This document shows positions 1 through 8,314 of a DNA stretch of 64,000 bases, piece after piece (position 1 is the stretch's first letter; each line of letters opens with the position of its first letter). The stretch is from assembly GCA_902778325.1 (NCBI GenBank), contig CACYWZ010000003.1:62001-126000 (forward strand), given 5' to 3'. Source of the DNA: an uncultured Spirochaetaceae bacterium. Its GTDB lineage: Bacteria > Spirochaetota > Spirochaetia > Treponematales > Treponemataceae. Under the pieces are notes generated by a model, which was given only the letters and a program-made list of their open reading frames with translations, had not been told where the DNA came from and ran no database searches. A program made the translations under genes and the position numbers.

Positions 1-143
1 AGAATTGCCGCGACGTTTGATTTCGCAAGCGCTCGTCCGCTCATCACCGTTCCGCCCTGACAGCCGGATTCCATTGCGGCGCGGATAAGGCTTTCCCCCC
101 TGTCGTGAGGGATTATGCTGATTAAAAGTTTGTAGTCTTCCAT
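1..143 (-). CDS. P-II family nitrogen regulator (3' part outside window)
   Basis: Only the first 47 codons are in the window; the gene reads leftward off its edge. The protein opens MEDYKLLISIIPHDRGESL and continues with a Gly-rich CQGGTVMSGRA segment, the pattern of the first strand and helix of P-II-like trimeric sensors. AAGGAG lies 7 nt before the ATG and overlaps the stop of the DUF1538 gene upstream, so the two are translationally linked. P-II-like proteins are commonly encoded beside DUF1538 membrane proteins, which supports the call and suggests it senses or gates that membrane partner. The effector-binding T-loop lies outside the window. Confidence 0.6.
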   Translation of the reverse strand, partial: MEDYKLLISIIPHDRGESLIRAAMESGCQGGTVMSGRALAKSNVAAI

Positions 144-155
144 TCGCTTCACTCC

Positions 156-1712
156 TTATTTGCGCTGTGTTTTTGCCTTGAAGATTATGCCGAGGACTTG
201 GATTGCAATAAGAGGTGTCATTGCAACGAGCGCGATAACGCCAAACGCGTCGACAGCGGGATTCCCGCCTGAGGCGTTCGAAGCTCCGAGCGTGAACGAC
301 ATTATGAAAGTGCTTGTCATAGGCCCTGAGGCAACACCTCCTGAGTCAAAGGCGATTCCCGTGAAAAGCTTCGGGCAAAAGAGCGTCATCAAAAGAGAAA
401 GCGCGTAGCCCGGAATTAAAATGTACCAAAGCGAAAAGCCAAAGATGACTCGCGCCATTGAAATCCCGATTGAAAGCGCAACCCCGATGCTCAGAGCGCT
501 CAACAGCGTGCGCCTTTTTATCGCGCCTCCCGAAACGCTTTCAACTTGGTCAGTGAGAACCCAGACAGCAGGCTCTGCGCTCACGACGACAGCGCCGAAA
601 ATGCAGCCGACAGCGATAAGCAAAATCTGTGGAACGACAGACGGAATGTTGAGCGCTTTTTCGATTTCGCCCGCCGCGTCAAACAAAACAAGGCTCTTTT
701 TCCCCGAAATTGCAATGCGCCCAAGAACTTCGCCCAGCGCTTTTCCGGCGTTCATAAAGCCTCCCTTCGCGCCAAGCAAAAAAAGAACAAGACCCGCGAA
801 ACTGAAAAAAAGACCGCGCACCATACGAATGACTTGGAAAGGCGGCATCTTTATCAAAAAGATTTGAAAAATCACAGCCATCATCACAAGCGGAAAAAGA
901 GCGCTTGAAACTTCGTGCAATATTTCAGGAAGAAGGCGGGCGAACACCGAAATCCCCTCCGCGTCCAGCATCTCATCGCCTGAAATAGAGCCAGATGCGT
1001 CGGGAGCAGAAAACGACAAGATTATGCCGTACAAACAAACCGCCGCAACAGGACCAACAGAGGCAATCCCCGTAAGCCCGAAACTGTCGTCCTCGCTTTC
1101 CACGCCGCTTTTCGACGCCTTCGAGCGAACTGCGGCAACACCAACGCCGAGCGCCATTATGAAAGGAACAGTCATCGGCCCTGTCGTCGCGCCTCCCGAA
1201 TCGAACGCAACACCCTGAAACGTCGGCGGAGTCAAAAAGGCGAGCGCAAAAACAATCGCGTACGAAATGATGAGAACAAGACGTAGCGGAATTGAGAGTA
1301 CCGTGCGAAGAATGCCGATTGCCACGAACAGCGCAACCCCTGCGGCAATCATAAAGATTAGCGCCCATTTTGAGACGTTCGGGGCAACAGAGCGCACTTG
1401 GTCAGCAAGAACCTGAACATCAGGCTCGGCAATCGTTATCATAAAGCCAATTAAAAATGAGACGACAAGCAAAAGCGGCAAACTCCGCTTTGAAGTGAGC
1501 GCTGCTCCGCTTCGCTCTCCGATTGGCAAAATACCCAGGTCAACCCCGAAAAGAAATACCGTCAGCCCGATTATAACGAGGATAGAGCCAGCAAGAAAAA
1601 GCAACAGCGTATTCAGCGGCAAAGGCGCAATGGTGAGCGAAAGAATGAGAACCAGCGCCATAATTGGAGCGACAGAATACACTGTTTCCTTGAATTTTTG
1701 AAAGAAGTTCAA
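156..1712 (-). CDS. DUF1538 family integral membrane protein
   Basis: This 518-residue, very hydrophobic protein is probably a transporter of unknown substrate. It consists of two homologous halves of roughly 230 residues. Each half carries an AEPxVxVLxDQV motif and an AFDSGGxxxGPMTxxFIM motif (VAFDSGGATTGPMTVPFIM in the first, IAFDSGGVASGPMTSTFIM in the second), as in transporters with inverted repeats. The start is a TTG at 1712, chosen because AGGAGG sits 5 nt upstream; the ATG three bases further up is out of frame. The P-II gene follows after 12 nt. The family call is firm, the transport role is inferred from architecture. Confidence 0.8.
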   Translation of the reverse strand: MNFFQKFKETVYSVAPIMALVLILSLTIAPLPLNTLLLFLAGSILVIIGLTVFLFGVDLGILPIGERSGAALTSKRSLPLLLVVSFLIGFMITIAEPDVQVLADQVRSVAPNVSKWALIFMIAAGVALFVAIGILRTVLSIPLRLVLIISYAIVFALAFLTPPTFQGVAFDSGGATTGPMTVPFIMALGVGVAAVRSKASKSGVESEDDSFGLTGIASVGPVAAVCLYGIILSFSAPDASGSISGDEMLDAEGISVFARLLPEILHEVSSALFPLVMMAVIFQIFLIKMPPFQVIRMVRGLFFSFAGLVLFLLGAKGGFMNAGKALGEVLGRIAISGKKSLVLFDAAGEIEKALNIPSVVPQILLIAVGCIFGAVVVSAEPAVWVLTDQVESVSGGAIKRRTLLSALSIGVALSIGISMARVIFGFSLWYILIPGYALSLLMTLFCPKLFTGIAFDSGGVASGPMTSTFIMSFTLGASNASGGNPAVDAFGVIALVAMTPLIAIQVLGIIFKAKTQRK

Positions 1713-1818
1713 TCATGCCTCCTGTGCATTTTCCAGTAAGTATAGGAATTACTTATAAAACGGTCAATGCGGACAGGAAAAATGAAAGATGTGTTTTCAA
1801 AGCAAAACGAAAATGTCG

Positions 1819-2041
1819 CAAACTGGAATTTATTGACCTCTTCACTCTTGCAAAAGCGTTTAAACTGGAATTTATTGCCTTCTTCAAAGTGGGGCAGCCT
1901 TTAAACTGGAATTTATTCGCTTCTTCACTCTTGCATGAGCGTTTAAACTGGAATTTATTGCTTTCTTCAAAGTGAAGTAGCGTTTAAACTGGAATTTATT
2001 CTCTTATTCAAAGTGAAGAAGCCTTTAAACTGGAATTTATT
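1819..2041. repeat. Tandem array, about 41 bp unit, six copies
   Basis: The word AAACTGGAATTTATT recurs with its AACTGG at 1821, 1863, 1904, 1946, 1987 and 2028, a 41-42 bp period. In most copies it is preceded by TTT, making a TTTAAA palindrome. The spacers alternate between two versions (ttcactcttgca and ttcaaagtg types), which suggests growth by duplication of double units. It fills the gap between the NlpC/P60 stop and the DUF1538 start. The reading frame open across it looks like chance. Confidence 0.85.
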
Positions 2042-2082
2042 GCATTACCGTCATTGAACAATAGGAAGGAGGTGAAGAGCTT

Positions 2083-2113
2083 GTCAGATGCTGAAACGAG
2101 CTTTTAGCATGAC
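2083..2113 (-). repeat. Decayed TGTCATGCTGAAC-type palindrome
   Basis: On the minus strand this reads GTCATGCT, then CTCGTTTCAGCATCTGAC. It is a degraded copy of the element also seen at 6875-6952, 33172-33197 and 56204-56271. It lies just downstream of the NlpC/P60 stop. Confidence 0.5.
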
Positions 2114-2121
2114 AGGAGCTT

Positions 2122-2967
2122 TTATTCTGCGCTGACAGAGGCTTGGGCGATTTGCATTGAGGAAGGCAAGAATCTTGCGCTTGAGTTATAGTGCCGCCTC
2201 CAATAAGGCTCGTCGAGCGCGCTAACGACAACGCCTGTGCGTGGACCTTGGCTTGCCGCATTGATAAAGATTTCTCTTCCGTGCAATGAGCCGCCGCCTG
2301 TATAGCGTCCGAGGTAAATGCCCACATGGTCGATTCGACCTGAGCTTTTGAAGAACACCAAGTCGCCCGGTTCGCGCTCGGAAGCGGAGATTTTTTCCAT
2401 GCAGTTGTACATTTCTTGCGCTGTTCGCGGAAGGGCGACGTTTATGCTGTTTTTTGAGGCGTATCGGATAAAGCCAGAGCAATCAAGTCCGTTCGCCGGG
2501 TTTTCGCTTCCGTAATTGTAGCGGATTCCGCGAAGGTTCATGCTGTAGTCTATCAGCTGCTGTCTTAATGAAGATTGCGTTGAGATGTCCATGTTCTGAA
2601 AATCGAATGAGTATGCGCTGTTTTTGCCTGCGTTCTGATAGACGGCGCGCTGCGGTTCTTGGAATGTCATTCCAAAGTTATCACTTAGGAAGTGTTTTGT
2701 GTTGTACACGCATTTCTCAAAGATGACTTTTGCACTTCGCATTGAAGAATCAAGCGCGTTGTTTATTGCCTGAGCGCTTCCGCTTTTGATTATGACGCTG
2801 TTTATTTGTGAGTCGATGTCTTCAAAATCGTCGCCTGTGTAGGGAATTATGCTTTCGATTAAGTTAACGGCGCTTCTTGATGCGCTGGATATTGTGTCCC
2901 TAAGATTGAAGCCGAAAAAGTGTGTTGCAACGTATAAGGCAATAATAATCAGTATAATCTTCTTCAT
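2122..2967 (-). CDS. NlpC/P60 family cell-wall hydrolase
   Basis: A 281-residue exported or membrane-anchored peptidase. The N-terminus MKKIILIIIALYVATHFFG is a signal anchor or signal peptide. About 100 residues of unassigned sequence follow, then a C-terminal NlpC/P60 domain from about residue 130. The nucleophile is the Cys of GLDCSGFIRYA and the base the His of IDHVGIYLGR. The third polar position appears to be Asn (FINAAS), which this family tolerates. Such enzymes cleave the gamma-D-Glu-diamino-acid bond or related peptidoglycan peptides. It is single, downstream of the two tRNA genes on the same strand. Confidence 0.85.
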   Translation of the reverse strand: MKKIILIIIALYVATHFFGFNLRDTISSASRSAVNLIESIIPYTGDDFEDIDSQINSVIIKSGSAQAINNALDSSMRSAKVIFEKCVYNTKHFLSDNFGMTFQEPQRAVYQNAGKNSAYSFDFQNMDISTQSSLRQQLIDYSMNLRGIRYNYGSENPANGLDCSGFIRYASKNSINVALPRTAQEMYNCMEKISASEREPGDLVFFKSSGRIDHVGIYLGRYTGGGSLHGREIFINAASQGPRTGVVVSALDEPYWRRHYNSSARFLPSSMQIAQASVSAE

Positions 2968-3013
2968 ATCAAAGATTATATTTTCTTTTGTTTTGAATTG
3001 CCAACTTTGGGCA

Positions 3014-3046
3014 CAAAAAAAGCAGCCCTTTTATAAGACTGCTTTT
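3014..3046 (-). terminator. Rho-independent terminator after tRNA-Pro
   Basis: On the minus strand AAAGCAGTC and GGGCTGCTTT form a stem directly downstream of tRNA-Pro, followed by a run of seven T. Confidence 0.75.
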
Positions 3047-3047
3047 A

Positions 3048-3120
3048 TCGGGCAACCCGGATTTGAACCGGGGACCTCTACGTCCCGAACGTAGCGCGCT
3101 ACCAGCTGCGCTATTGCCCG
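3048..3120 (-). tRNA. tRNA-Pro (CGG)
   Basis: A 73-nt cloverleaf. The acceptor stem pairs CGGGCAA with TTGCCCG. The anticodon stem-loop is CTACG-TTCGGGA-CGTAG with anticodon CGG and G37, and the T arm is CCCGG-TTCAAAT-CCGGG. The 3' CCA is not encoded. It lies 38 nt downstream of tRNA-Asp on the same strand, each followed by its own terminator. Confidence 0.93.
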
Positions 3121-3126
3121 AATCTG

Positions 3127-3154
3127 AAAAAAAAAGCCTTTCAAGAAAGGCTTA
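3127..3154 (-). terminator. Terminator between tRNA-Asp and tRNA-Pro
   Basis: On the minus strand AAGCCTTTC-tt-GAAAGGCTT is followed by nine T. It may attenuate expression of the downstream tRNA-Pro rather than stop it fully, since no separate promoter for tRNA-Pro is apparent in the short gap. Confidence 0.75.
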
Positions 3155-3158
3155 AAGA

Positions 3159-3233
3159 CGGGAGCGAAGGGGCTCGAACCCTCGATCTCCGGCGTGACAG
3201 GCCAGCGCGATAAACCAGCTTCGCTACGCCCCC
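3159..3233 (-). tRNA. tRNA-Asp (GTC)
   Basis: A 75-nt cloverleaf. The acceptor pairs GGGGGCG with CGCTCCC (one G-U), the discriminator is G, the anticodon loop CTGTCAC gives GTC, and the T arm is GAGGG-TTCGAGC-CCCTT. CCA is not encoded. Confidence 0.93.
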
Positions 3234-3245
3234 GTGATGTGTGAT

Positions 3246-3275
3246 ACTATAGCAAAAACAGCATAAAAATGTCAA
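3246..3275 (-). promoter_or_regulatory. Sigma-70 promoter of the tRNA-Asp/Pro unit
   Basis: On the minus strand TTGACA, an 18-nt spacer and TATAGT lie 12 nt upstream of the tRNA-Asp 5' end. Confidence 0.75.
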
Positions 3276-3416
3276 TAGGGCTTTTGAAAAAAATTAGCAA
3301 ACTCAAAACGGAGAAACTTTGTAACGTTGCACGGAGATTGTTTTAAACATAGCTGCTAGAGTCTTTGTCGCGGAAATGGTGCGAAAGGGAGGAGGGCGAG
3401 CGTGAAAAAAGGCTCG

Positions 3417-3445
3417 TTGACAGTAAAAGAACGACGTGATAAAAT
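3417..3445 (+). promoter_or_regulatory. Sigma-70 promoter of the PpiD-like operon
   Basis: TTGACA (3417-3422), a 17-nt spacer and TAAAAT (3440-3445), 33 nt before the ATG at 3479. The preceding 3276-3416 stretch holds nothing else I recognise. Confidence 0.75.
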
Positions 3446-3478
3446 TGCCAATCGTATCATCATTTTAAGGAAGATTAT

Positions 3479-5011
3479 ATGAAAAATAAGCTGCTGTGGA
3501 TAGGCTCCGTTATTATTCTTATTTTGTCAGTGTTTACATTTATCGTTTTTGGCGTTGGAACAGAGATTTTTACAGCGCTGTTCGGGAAGAAACTTCCTGC
3601 TTTCGGCTCTTATGACGGAAAACCGATTAAGTACGAGCAGGGCTCATATTTTGCAAATACAGTTGCTCAGTATGTTGAGAACAATGGAAAATCACAGAAT
3701 GCTGGCTCTTATTATTCAGCATTCCGCTATGCTTTCAACCAGACAGTTTTCACGATGATGGTGGAAGATGCTGTTTCAAAGTCTGGCTACAAAGTTCCTG
3801 AAAGTGCAGAAGACAGAATTATGGTTTCGTACTTTTCAGACGAAAACGGATATTCAAAAAAACTTTACAATCAGGCATCAGATTCTTACAAAGAATCATT
3901 GAGAAAGGAAATTTCAGAAAGCCTTTTCCGCTCTCGCTACATGGAAGATTTGTTCGGCTCATCTGATTCAATCGGAAGCGATGCTCTTTATGGACTGAAA
4001 GTCTGCGATAACGAAAAGAACTTCCTTGCGAACACAATAAATGAAAGCCGCGCTTTCAATCTTGTTTCGTTCAATATGAACGATTTGCCGACAGAAGAAG
4101 TTGTCAAGTTTGCGCGCGAGCACGCTGATTTGTTCACAAAGTATGATATGTCAGTGCTTTCGTTTGACACAAAAGAAGATGCCGAGAGCGCTCTCAAGCA
4201 GATTTCTTCTGGTGAAATCACATTCGAAGACGCGCTCACTCTTGAAAGCTCAAAGGCTTATTATCGTGAAGAAAACGGAAAACTCTCAAACACTTATGCT
4301 TATCAGATTGCTTCTATCATCAAAGAGTCTGATGATGACACGGCAAAAAATGCAGAGAATGCGATAAAGGCGCTCGCAAAAGGAAGTTTGAGCGATGTAA
4401 TCGAAATGCGAAACGGATATTCAATTTTCCGCTGCGACGGAGACAGCACTCCTCTTAACACAGAGGACAGCATAAGCATTGGCGATGTTTCTCGCTATAT
4501 CCGCACTTACGAGGCTTCTTATATTCAGGATTATTACATGAATATCGCAAAGAACTTTGTGACAGAGGCAACCCGCACAACTCCAAGAGGCGGTGTTGAA
4601 GAAGACGCTGAAGGCTTTGACGCATTCGACGATGCTTGCAATTACTTTGAGCTTGTGAAGACAGAAGTTCCAGCGTTCCCGCTCAACTACGGAAACAGCA
4701 AGTTGTTCACAAACATTCCTGCAAGCGTTTCCGCTCTTTCAGGCGCTTCAACAAATGAGAACTTCTTGAAAACAGCATTCTCTATGAAAGAGAACGAAGT
4801 TTCTGAGCCGATTGTTGTCGGAAAGAATATCGTTGTTTTGCAGCTCAAAGAGATTGTGAAAGACGAGAATATCGCCAACACAGACAGCTACAAGTCAGAA
4901 AGCGTCAACTATGACTTGAACGCATTGCAGTCAGCAGTTCTTTCAAGCGACAAAGTGAAGAACAACGTAGACACCGTTTACTTCACACACTTTATGCAGG
5001 ACGCTCTGTAA
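3479..5011 (+). CDS. PpiD/SurA-like membrane-anchored periplasmic chaperone
   Basis: A 510-residue protein with one N-terminal transmembrane anchor (residues 5-35). A SurA-N-like helical region follows (YDGKPIKYEQGSYFANTVAQ), then two degenerate parvulin-like segments. The first, near residues 215-325, runs from MSVLSFDTKEDAESALKQI to MRNGYSIFRCDG; the second, near 425-470, ends ENEVSEPIVVGKNIVVLQLK. Catalytic residues of active PPIases are not obvious, so a holdase or folding role for exported proteins is more likely than isomerase activity. An SD-like AAGGA precedes the ATG. The DUF115 gene starts 3 nt after its stop. Confidence 0.75.
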   Translation: MKNKLLWIGSVIILILSVFTFIVFGVGTEIFTALFGKKLPAFGSYDGKPIKYEQGSYFANTVAQYVENNGKSQNAGSYYSAFRYAFNQTVFTMMVEDAVSKSGYKVPESAEDRIMVSYFSDENGYSKKLYNQASDSYKESLRKEISESLFRSRYMEDLFGSSDSIGSDALYGLKVCDNEKNFLANTINESRAFNLVSFNMNDLPTEEVVKFAREHADLFTKYDMSVLSFDTKEDAESALKQISSGEITFEDALTLESSKAYYREENGKLSNTYAYQIASIIKESDDDTAKNAENAIKALAKGSLSDVIEMRNGYSIFRCDGDSTPLNTEDSISIGDVSRYIRTYEASYIQDYYMNIAKNFVTEATRTTPRGGVEEDAEGFDAFDDACNYFELVKTEVPAFPLNYGNSKLFTNIPASVSALSGASTNENFLKTAFSMKENEVSEPIVVGKNIVVLQLKEIVKDENIANTDSYKSESVNYDLNALQSAVLSSDKVKNNVDTVYFTHFMQDAL

Positions 5012-5014
5012 TAT

Positions 5015-6682
5015 ATGACGGATTTATCCGACGAAAAGCCCTCTCTGGTTTCGGTCAGTCAGGGCTTTTCCGTTTCTTACAAAGGCAAATATCTTTATTC
5101 GCGCTATAATCCGGAGCGCGCTGTGAAAGCAGCGGCGGAAAGTCTTTCAATTCCGTCAGGAACACTTGTCGTTGTATTCTCGCCTGTGCTTTGGTATGCA
5201 ATCGAAAGCGTTTTTGAAAAACTCGATGATTCATTTGTTGTTGCAATCGAGAACGAAAAGCCGCTTTTTGACCTTTGCAAAGACAAAATGCCTTCCCCGT
5301 ATGCTTCGCGCATAGCGCTGTTTGACACGAAAAGCGCGAAAGACAAAATCAAGAGCCTTGTCCGAAGCGGAAAGATAAAAAGAGCCGTCCGCCTTGACTT
5401 GAGCGGAGGAACGCAGTTTCATCGAGATGAATATGGCGATTTCTTTGCTCGCGTGCAGGACGAAATATCAATCTTTTGGAAAAACCGCATAACACTTTCG
5501 CGCTTTGGTCGCATTTATGCGCGAAACATAATGAAGTCGCTTTCCGTTTTGCCCTCCACACTCCCGTTCGCTGATTTTGAAAAAAGCGTTGAAAAGCCGA
5601 TTATCGTCTTTGGTGCAGGAGAGAGCGCCGAAAAACTCTTGACCTCGCTTCCAAGTTCGCTAATCAAAAAATGCTGCATCATCGCGGTGGACGCTGCTGT
5701 CTTGCCGCTTGAGGCGCACGGAATAAAAATTGACGCAATCGTTACAGTGGAAGCGCAAAGCGCAATCGACGCGTGCTTTTTGGGCATCAATGAAAAAAGC
5801 GCTGTATTGTTTGCAGACGTCTGCTCAAGAACAATACGCCGAAAAATCAACGTCGGCACTGTCTGCGCGTTCTGCTCAAAATACGACGACGCCCGATACC
5901 TTGAGAAATTGAGCGAAAAAAACATCTTGCCCACCGTCATCGACCCTCTCGGCTCAGTCGGGCTTGTTGCCGTGCGCCTCGCGCTCCTTTTGCGCTCACA
6001 GCAGTCAATCCCAGTGTTTGTCTGCGGGCTTGATTTCTCGTATTCCGTGGGCGCAACGCACACAAAAGGCGCTCCTGCCCACAAAGCACGCCTTTTTAGA
6101 ACATCGCGCCTTTTGCCGATTGACAACATCGACGCCGCATTTGCTTCTGGCGCAGAAAAGGCTTTGGACAAAACAGGAGCAAAGACTCTTGTCACAACAA
6201 AGAACCTTTCAGGCTATGCCTCGCTTTTTGCCTCCTATTTTTCGCAAACTCAGTTTTTGTTTGACGCTGGAGAAAGCGGGCTTCCTTTGGGAATTCCCCG
6301 CGTAAATCTTGGCGAAGTTTCTTCGTTTTTGAGCCGTGTCGACTGTGAAAAGACATTGAACAAAGCGCTTTTTGCTTCAAAGCAGCGAAATGACTTGAAA
6401 AAGCGTGTGACTGATTATTATAAAGGCGAAGAAAGCGCTCTTTTGCACTTGAAGGCACTGCTGATGAACGGCGAGAGCGAGATGAGCGAAAGCGAGAAAG
6501 AGAAAGAGAGTCTTTCAGAGACGATTTTGAGATTCTTGCACGAGCGGGATTATCTTTATTTGCATTTTCCAGACGGATTTTCGCCAAATGCACAATCTCA
6601 GTTCCTCAAAAGAGTCCGTGCCGAAATCGATACGTTTCTGAAAGATATCAGACTCGGCTTAAATCAAATGATTTTGGAATAA
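5015..6682 (+). CDS. DUF115 / Maf-like motility-associated glycosylation protein
   Basis: A 555-residue cytoplasmic protein with a central DUF115 (MptE-like, MAF_flag10) domain. Markers are FGAGESAEKLLTSLPSSL near residue 198, IDAIVTVEAQSAID near 238 and VCGLDFSYSVGATHTKGAPA near 340. In other bacteria Maf proteins with this domain attach nonulosonic acids to flagellin, while archaeal relatives are pterin pyrophosphokinases; which applies here is inference. The PseG-like and SpsF-like gene at 30.6 kb makes the flagellin role attractive. It is co-transcribed with the PpiD-like gene. Its last seven codons (NQMILE and stop) are the first unit of a 21-bp tandem array that continues beyond the gene. 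Confidence 0.7.
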   Translation: MTDLSDEKPSLVSVSQGFSVSYKGKYLYSRYNPERAVKAAAESLSIPSGTLVVVFSPVLWYAIESVFEKLDDSFVVAIENEKPLFDLCKDKMPSPYASRIALFDTKSAKDKIKSLVRSGKIKRAVRLDLSGGTQFHRDEYGDFFARVQDEISIFWKNRITLSRFGRIYARNIMKSLSVLPSTLPFADFEKSVEKPIIVFGAGESAEKLLTSLPSSLIKKCCIIAVDAAVLPLEAHGIKIDAIVTVEAQSAIDACFLGINEKSAVLFADVCSRTIRRKINVGTVCAFCSKYDDARYLEKLSEKNILPTVIDPLGSVGLVAVRLALLLRSQQSIPVFVCGLDFSYSVGATHTKGAPAHKARLFRTSRLLPIDNIDAAFASGAEKALDKTGAKTLVTTKNLSGYASLFASYFSQTQFLFDAGESGLPLGIPRVNLGEVSSFLSRVDCEKTLNKALFASKQRNDLKKRVTDYYKGEESALLHLKALLMNGESEMSESEKEKESLSETILRFLHERDYLYLHFPDGFSPNAQSQFLKRVRAEIDTFLKDIRLGLNQMILE

Positions 6683-6871
6683 AAGCAAATGATTTTAGAG
6701 TAAAAGCAAATGATTTTAGAGTAAAAGCAAGTGATTTTGGAATAAAATCAAATGATTTTGAAGTAAAAGCAAATGATTTTGTAGCAAAAGCAAGTGATTT
6801 TGAAGTAAAAGCAAATGATTTTGGAATAAAAGCAAATGATTTTGAAGCAAAAACAAGTGATTTTGGAGCAA
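6662..6871 (+). repeat. 21-bp tandem array seeded in the end of the DUF115 gene
   Basis: Ten consecutive 21-bp units, consensus AAGCAAATGATTTTGGAATAA (20 bases plus a final A). Unit one (6662-6682) is the final six codons and stop of the DUF115 gene. Units two to ten lie outside and mostly still read QMIL or QVIL followed by a stop in the same frame. The IR element at 6875 follows directly. Confidence 0.95.
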
Positions 6872-6874
6872 AAT

Positions 6875-6952
6875 GTCATACTGAACTCGTTTCAGCATCT
6901 TCTTTGAGTGTATTTCCTGTCAAAAAGATTGTGAAACGAGTTCTTTAATGAC
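6875..6952. repeat. Imperfect palindromic element, TGTCATACTGAAC family
   Basis: The arms GTCATactGAACTCGTTTCA and TGAAACGAGTTCtttaATGAC enclose a roughly 35-nt loop. It sits between the DUF115 array and the convergent gene at 6979, where it could act as a bidirectional terminator or REP-like element. Confidence 0.7.
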
Positions 6953-6978
6953 GATTTGCTGCATAAAACACGAAAAAA

Positions 6979-7404
6979 TCAGATGTCCTCAAAATCAGAA
7001 TAGATATTTATTGATTCTCGCTTCGTTCGGAGTTTTGCGCTCTTTTTGCTTTTTGTGTTTTTGCTCTTCGTGCAATCGCCCGCTGTCAGAATGCTCATCG
7101 CTTTTTCGCTTGACTGACGCCTTTTTCGCGCGTCATCGTCCAGCGGCTTTGCGCTTTCGCTTTTTTTGATTAGCAAATCATTTGCAGAATTGACGTGAAG
7201 CGAAAAAAATATGCTTTTCGCCTCCCCAAGATGCAAAATTGCGTCCTCGATGTCGCGAAAAGAAAGCCCTGCCTTGTTTTTGCTTTCGATTTTCAAGTTT
7301 TCCCGTATTTTCTTTGCGAGGGCGGCTTCTGTGATGAGCGCTTTTTCGCTCCATTGCTCAAGAATGTTGCAGATTTCGTTTTGCAAAATGTTCAGTTCTT
7401 TCAT
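6979..7404 (-). CDS. Uncharacterised 141-residue protein
   Basis: I do not recognise this family. The N-terminal 90 residues are predicted helical (MKELNILQNEICNILEQWSE). The C-terminal tail is Lys/Ser-rich and strongly basic, and the protein then ends NIYSDFEDI. No signal peptide or membrane segment is seen. GAGG lies 6 nt upstream of the ATG. A good promoter is visible on the minus strand (TCGACA, 17 nt, GATAAA). It is divergent from the MBL-fold gene, with only 56 nt between them. The coding call rests on the SD, the promoter and a continuous hydrophobic/charged pattern. Confidence 0.55.
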   Translation of the reverse strand: MKELNILQNEICNILEQWSEKALITEAALAKKIRENLKIESKNKAGLSFRDIEDAILHLGEAKSIFFSLHVNSANDLLIKKSESAKPLDDDARKRRQSSEKAMSILTAGDCTKSKNTKSKKSAKLRTKRESINIYSDFEDI

Positions 7405-7460
7405 AATAACCTCGTTTTATGTTTATCGGACTTCTTTTAAAATCTGTCGATATAAGGAAT

Positions 7461-8288
7461 ATGCGAATTGTAAATCTTGTTGAGAACGAAATTGGAAAGA
7501 CGAAATGCGAGGCGGCTCACGGGCTTTCGTTTTATGTGGAAAGCGAGAGCCACAAGCTGCTTTTTGACACAAGCCCGAGCGATTTGCTTTTGCAGAACGC
7601 AAAAATGCTCGGAGTCGATTTGACGAAAGTCGATACTGTGATTTTGAGCCACGGACATTATGACCATTCGGGCGGAATGATGGCTTTTTGTGCTGTTAAC
7701 CACGACGCACGCATTTATATGCAGCGCCTTTCGCTTGGTGAATATTACGCGTTCGACGGCGTGGACAAGGGTTTCCGATATATCGGGACAGACAAGAGAA
7801 TCCGCTCTTTGCCGAATGTTGTGCTTCTGGACGGGGACGCTAAGATTGACGAGGAGCTTTGTCTTTTCACTGTGGACAAGCGCGTTTTTCCTCTTCCTTC
7901 GGCAAACAATCGGCTGAAGGAATTGCGCTCTGGCGAGTATGTCGCCGATGATTTTCGGCACGAGCAGAACTTGCTTTTGTCGCTCGACGGAAAGAAAATC
8001 CTTTTTTGTGGTTGCGCTCACAATGGCATTTTGAATGTGCTTCATTCTCTTGAAGAAAAGTTTTCAGTTTTGCCTGATGCCGTCATTGGCGGATTTCACT
8101 TGATGAAAAAAAGCGGTTTGGGCGACTCTGACATCGCTGAGATAAAGGAAATCGCCGAGAGGCTGAGGGCATACAAAACACGCTTTTTCACTTGTCATTG
8201 CACGGGTCTTGACGCTTTTTCTTTGATGAAAGAAATCTTAGGCGACAACCTCTCTTATGTTCATTCAGGCGATGAAGTTGAATTGTAG
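7461..8288 (+). CDS. MBL-fold metallo-hydrolase (dihydropterin synthase-like subclass)
   Basis: A 275-residue soluble metallo-beta-lactamase-fold enzyme. The metal motif is LSHGHYDHSGG near residue 70. Further ligand regions are CGCAHNGILN, GGFHLMKKSGL and FTCHCTGLDAF. This pattern fits the subgroup annotated as 7,8-dihydropterin-6-methyl-4-(ribofuranosyl)-aminobenzene-phosphate synthase-like; the true substrate is unknown. I chose the ATG at 7461 (MRIVNLVENEIG) because family members start there and an AAGGA lies just upstream, though with a short 2-nt gap. An in-frame ATG at 7419 would add 14 residues with no SD. Confidence 0.8.
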   Translation: MRIVNLVENEIGKTKCEAAHGLSFYVESESHKLLFDTSPSDLLLQNAKMLGVDLTKVDTVILSHGHYDHSGGMMAFCAVNHDARIYMQRLSLGEYYAFDGVDKGFRYIGTDKRIRSLPNVVLLDGDAKIDEELCLFTVDKRVFPLPSANNRLKELRSGEYVADDFRHEQNLLLSLDGKKILFCGCAHNGILNVLHSLEEKFSVLPDAVIGGFHLMKKSGLGDSDIAEIKEIAERLRAYKTRFFTCHCTGLDAFSLMKEILGDNLSYVHSGDEVEL

Positions 8289-8314
8289 AAGTCAATCGTA
8301 ATTGCGAAAATCAC

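Noticed and set aside
1715..1975. 86-residue plus-strand frame with KLEFI/NWNLF repeats
   Set aside because: It is produced by the 41-bp array and has no initiation signals.
5515..6195. 226-residue minus-strand frame inside the DUF115 gene
   Set aside because: It lies wholly antisense to a well-supported gene, with no SD and low-complexity composition.
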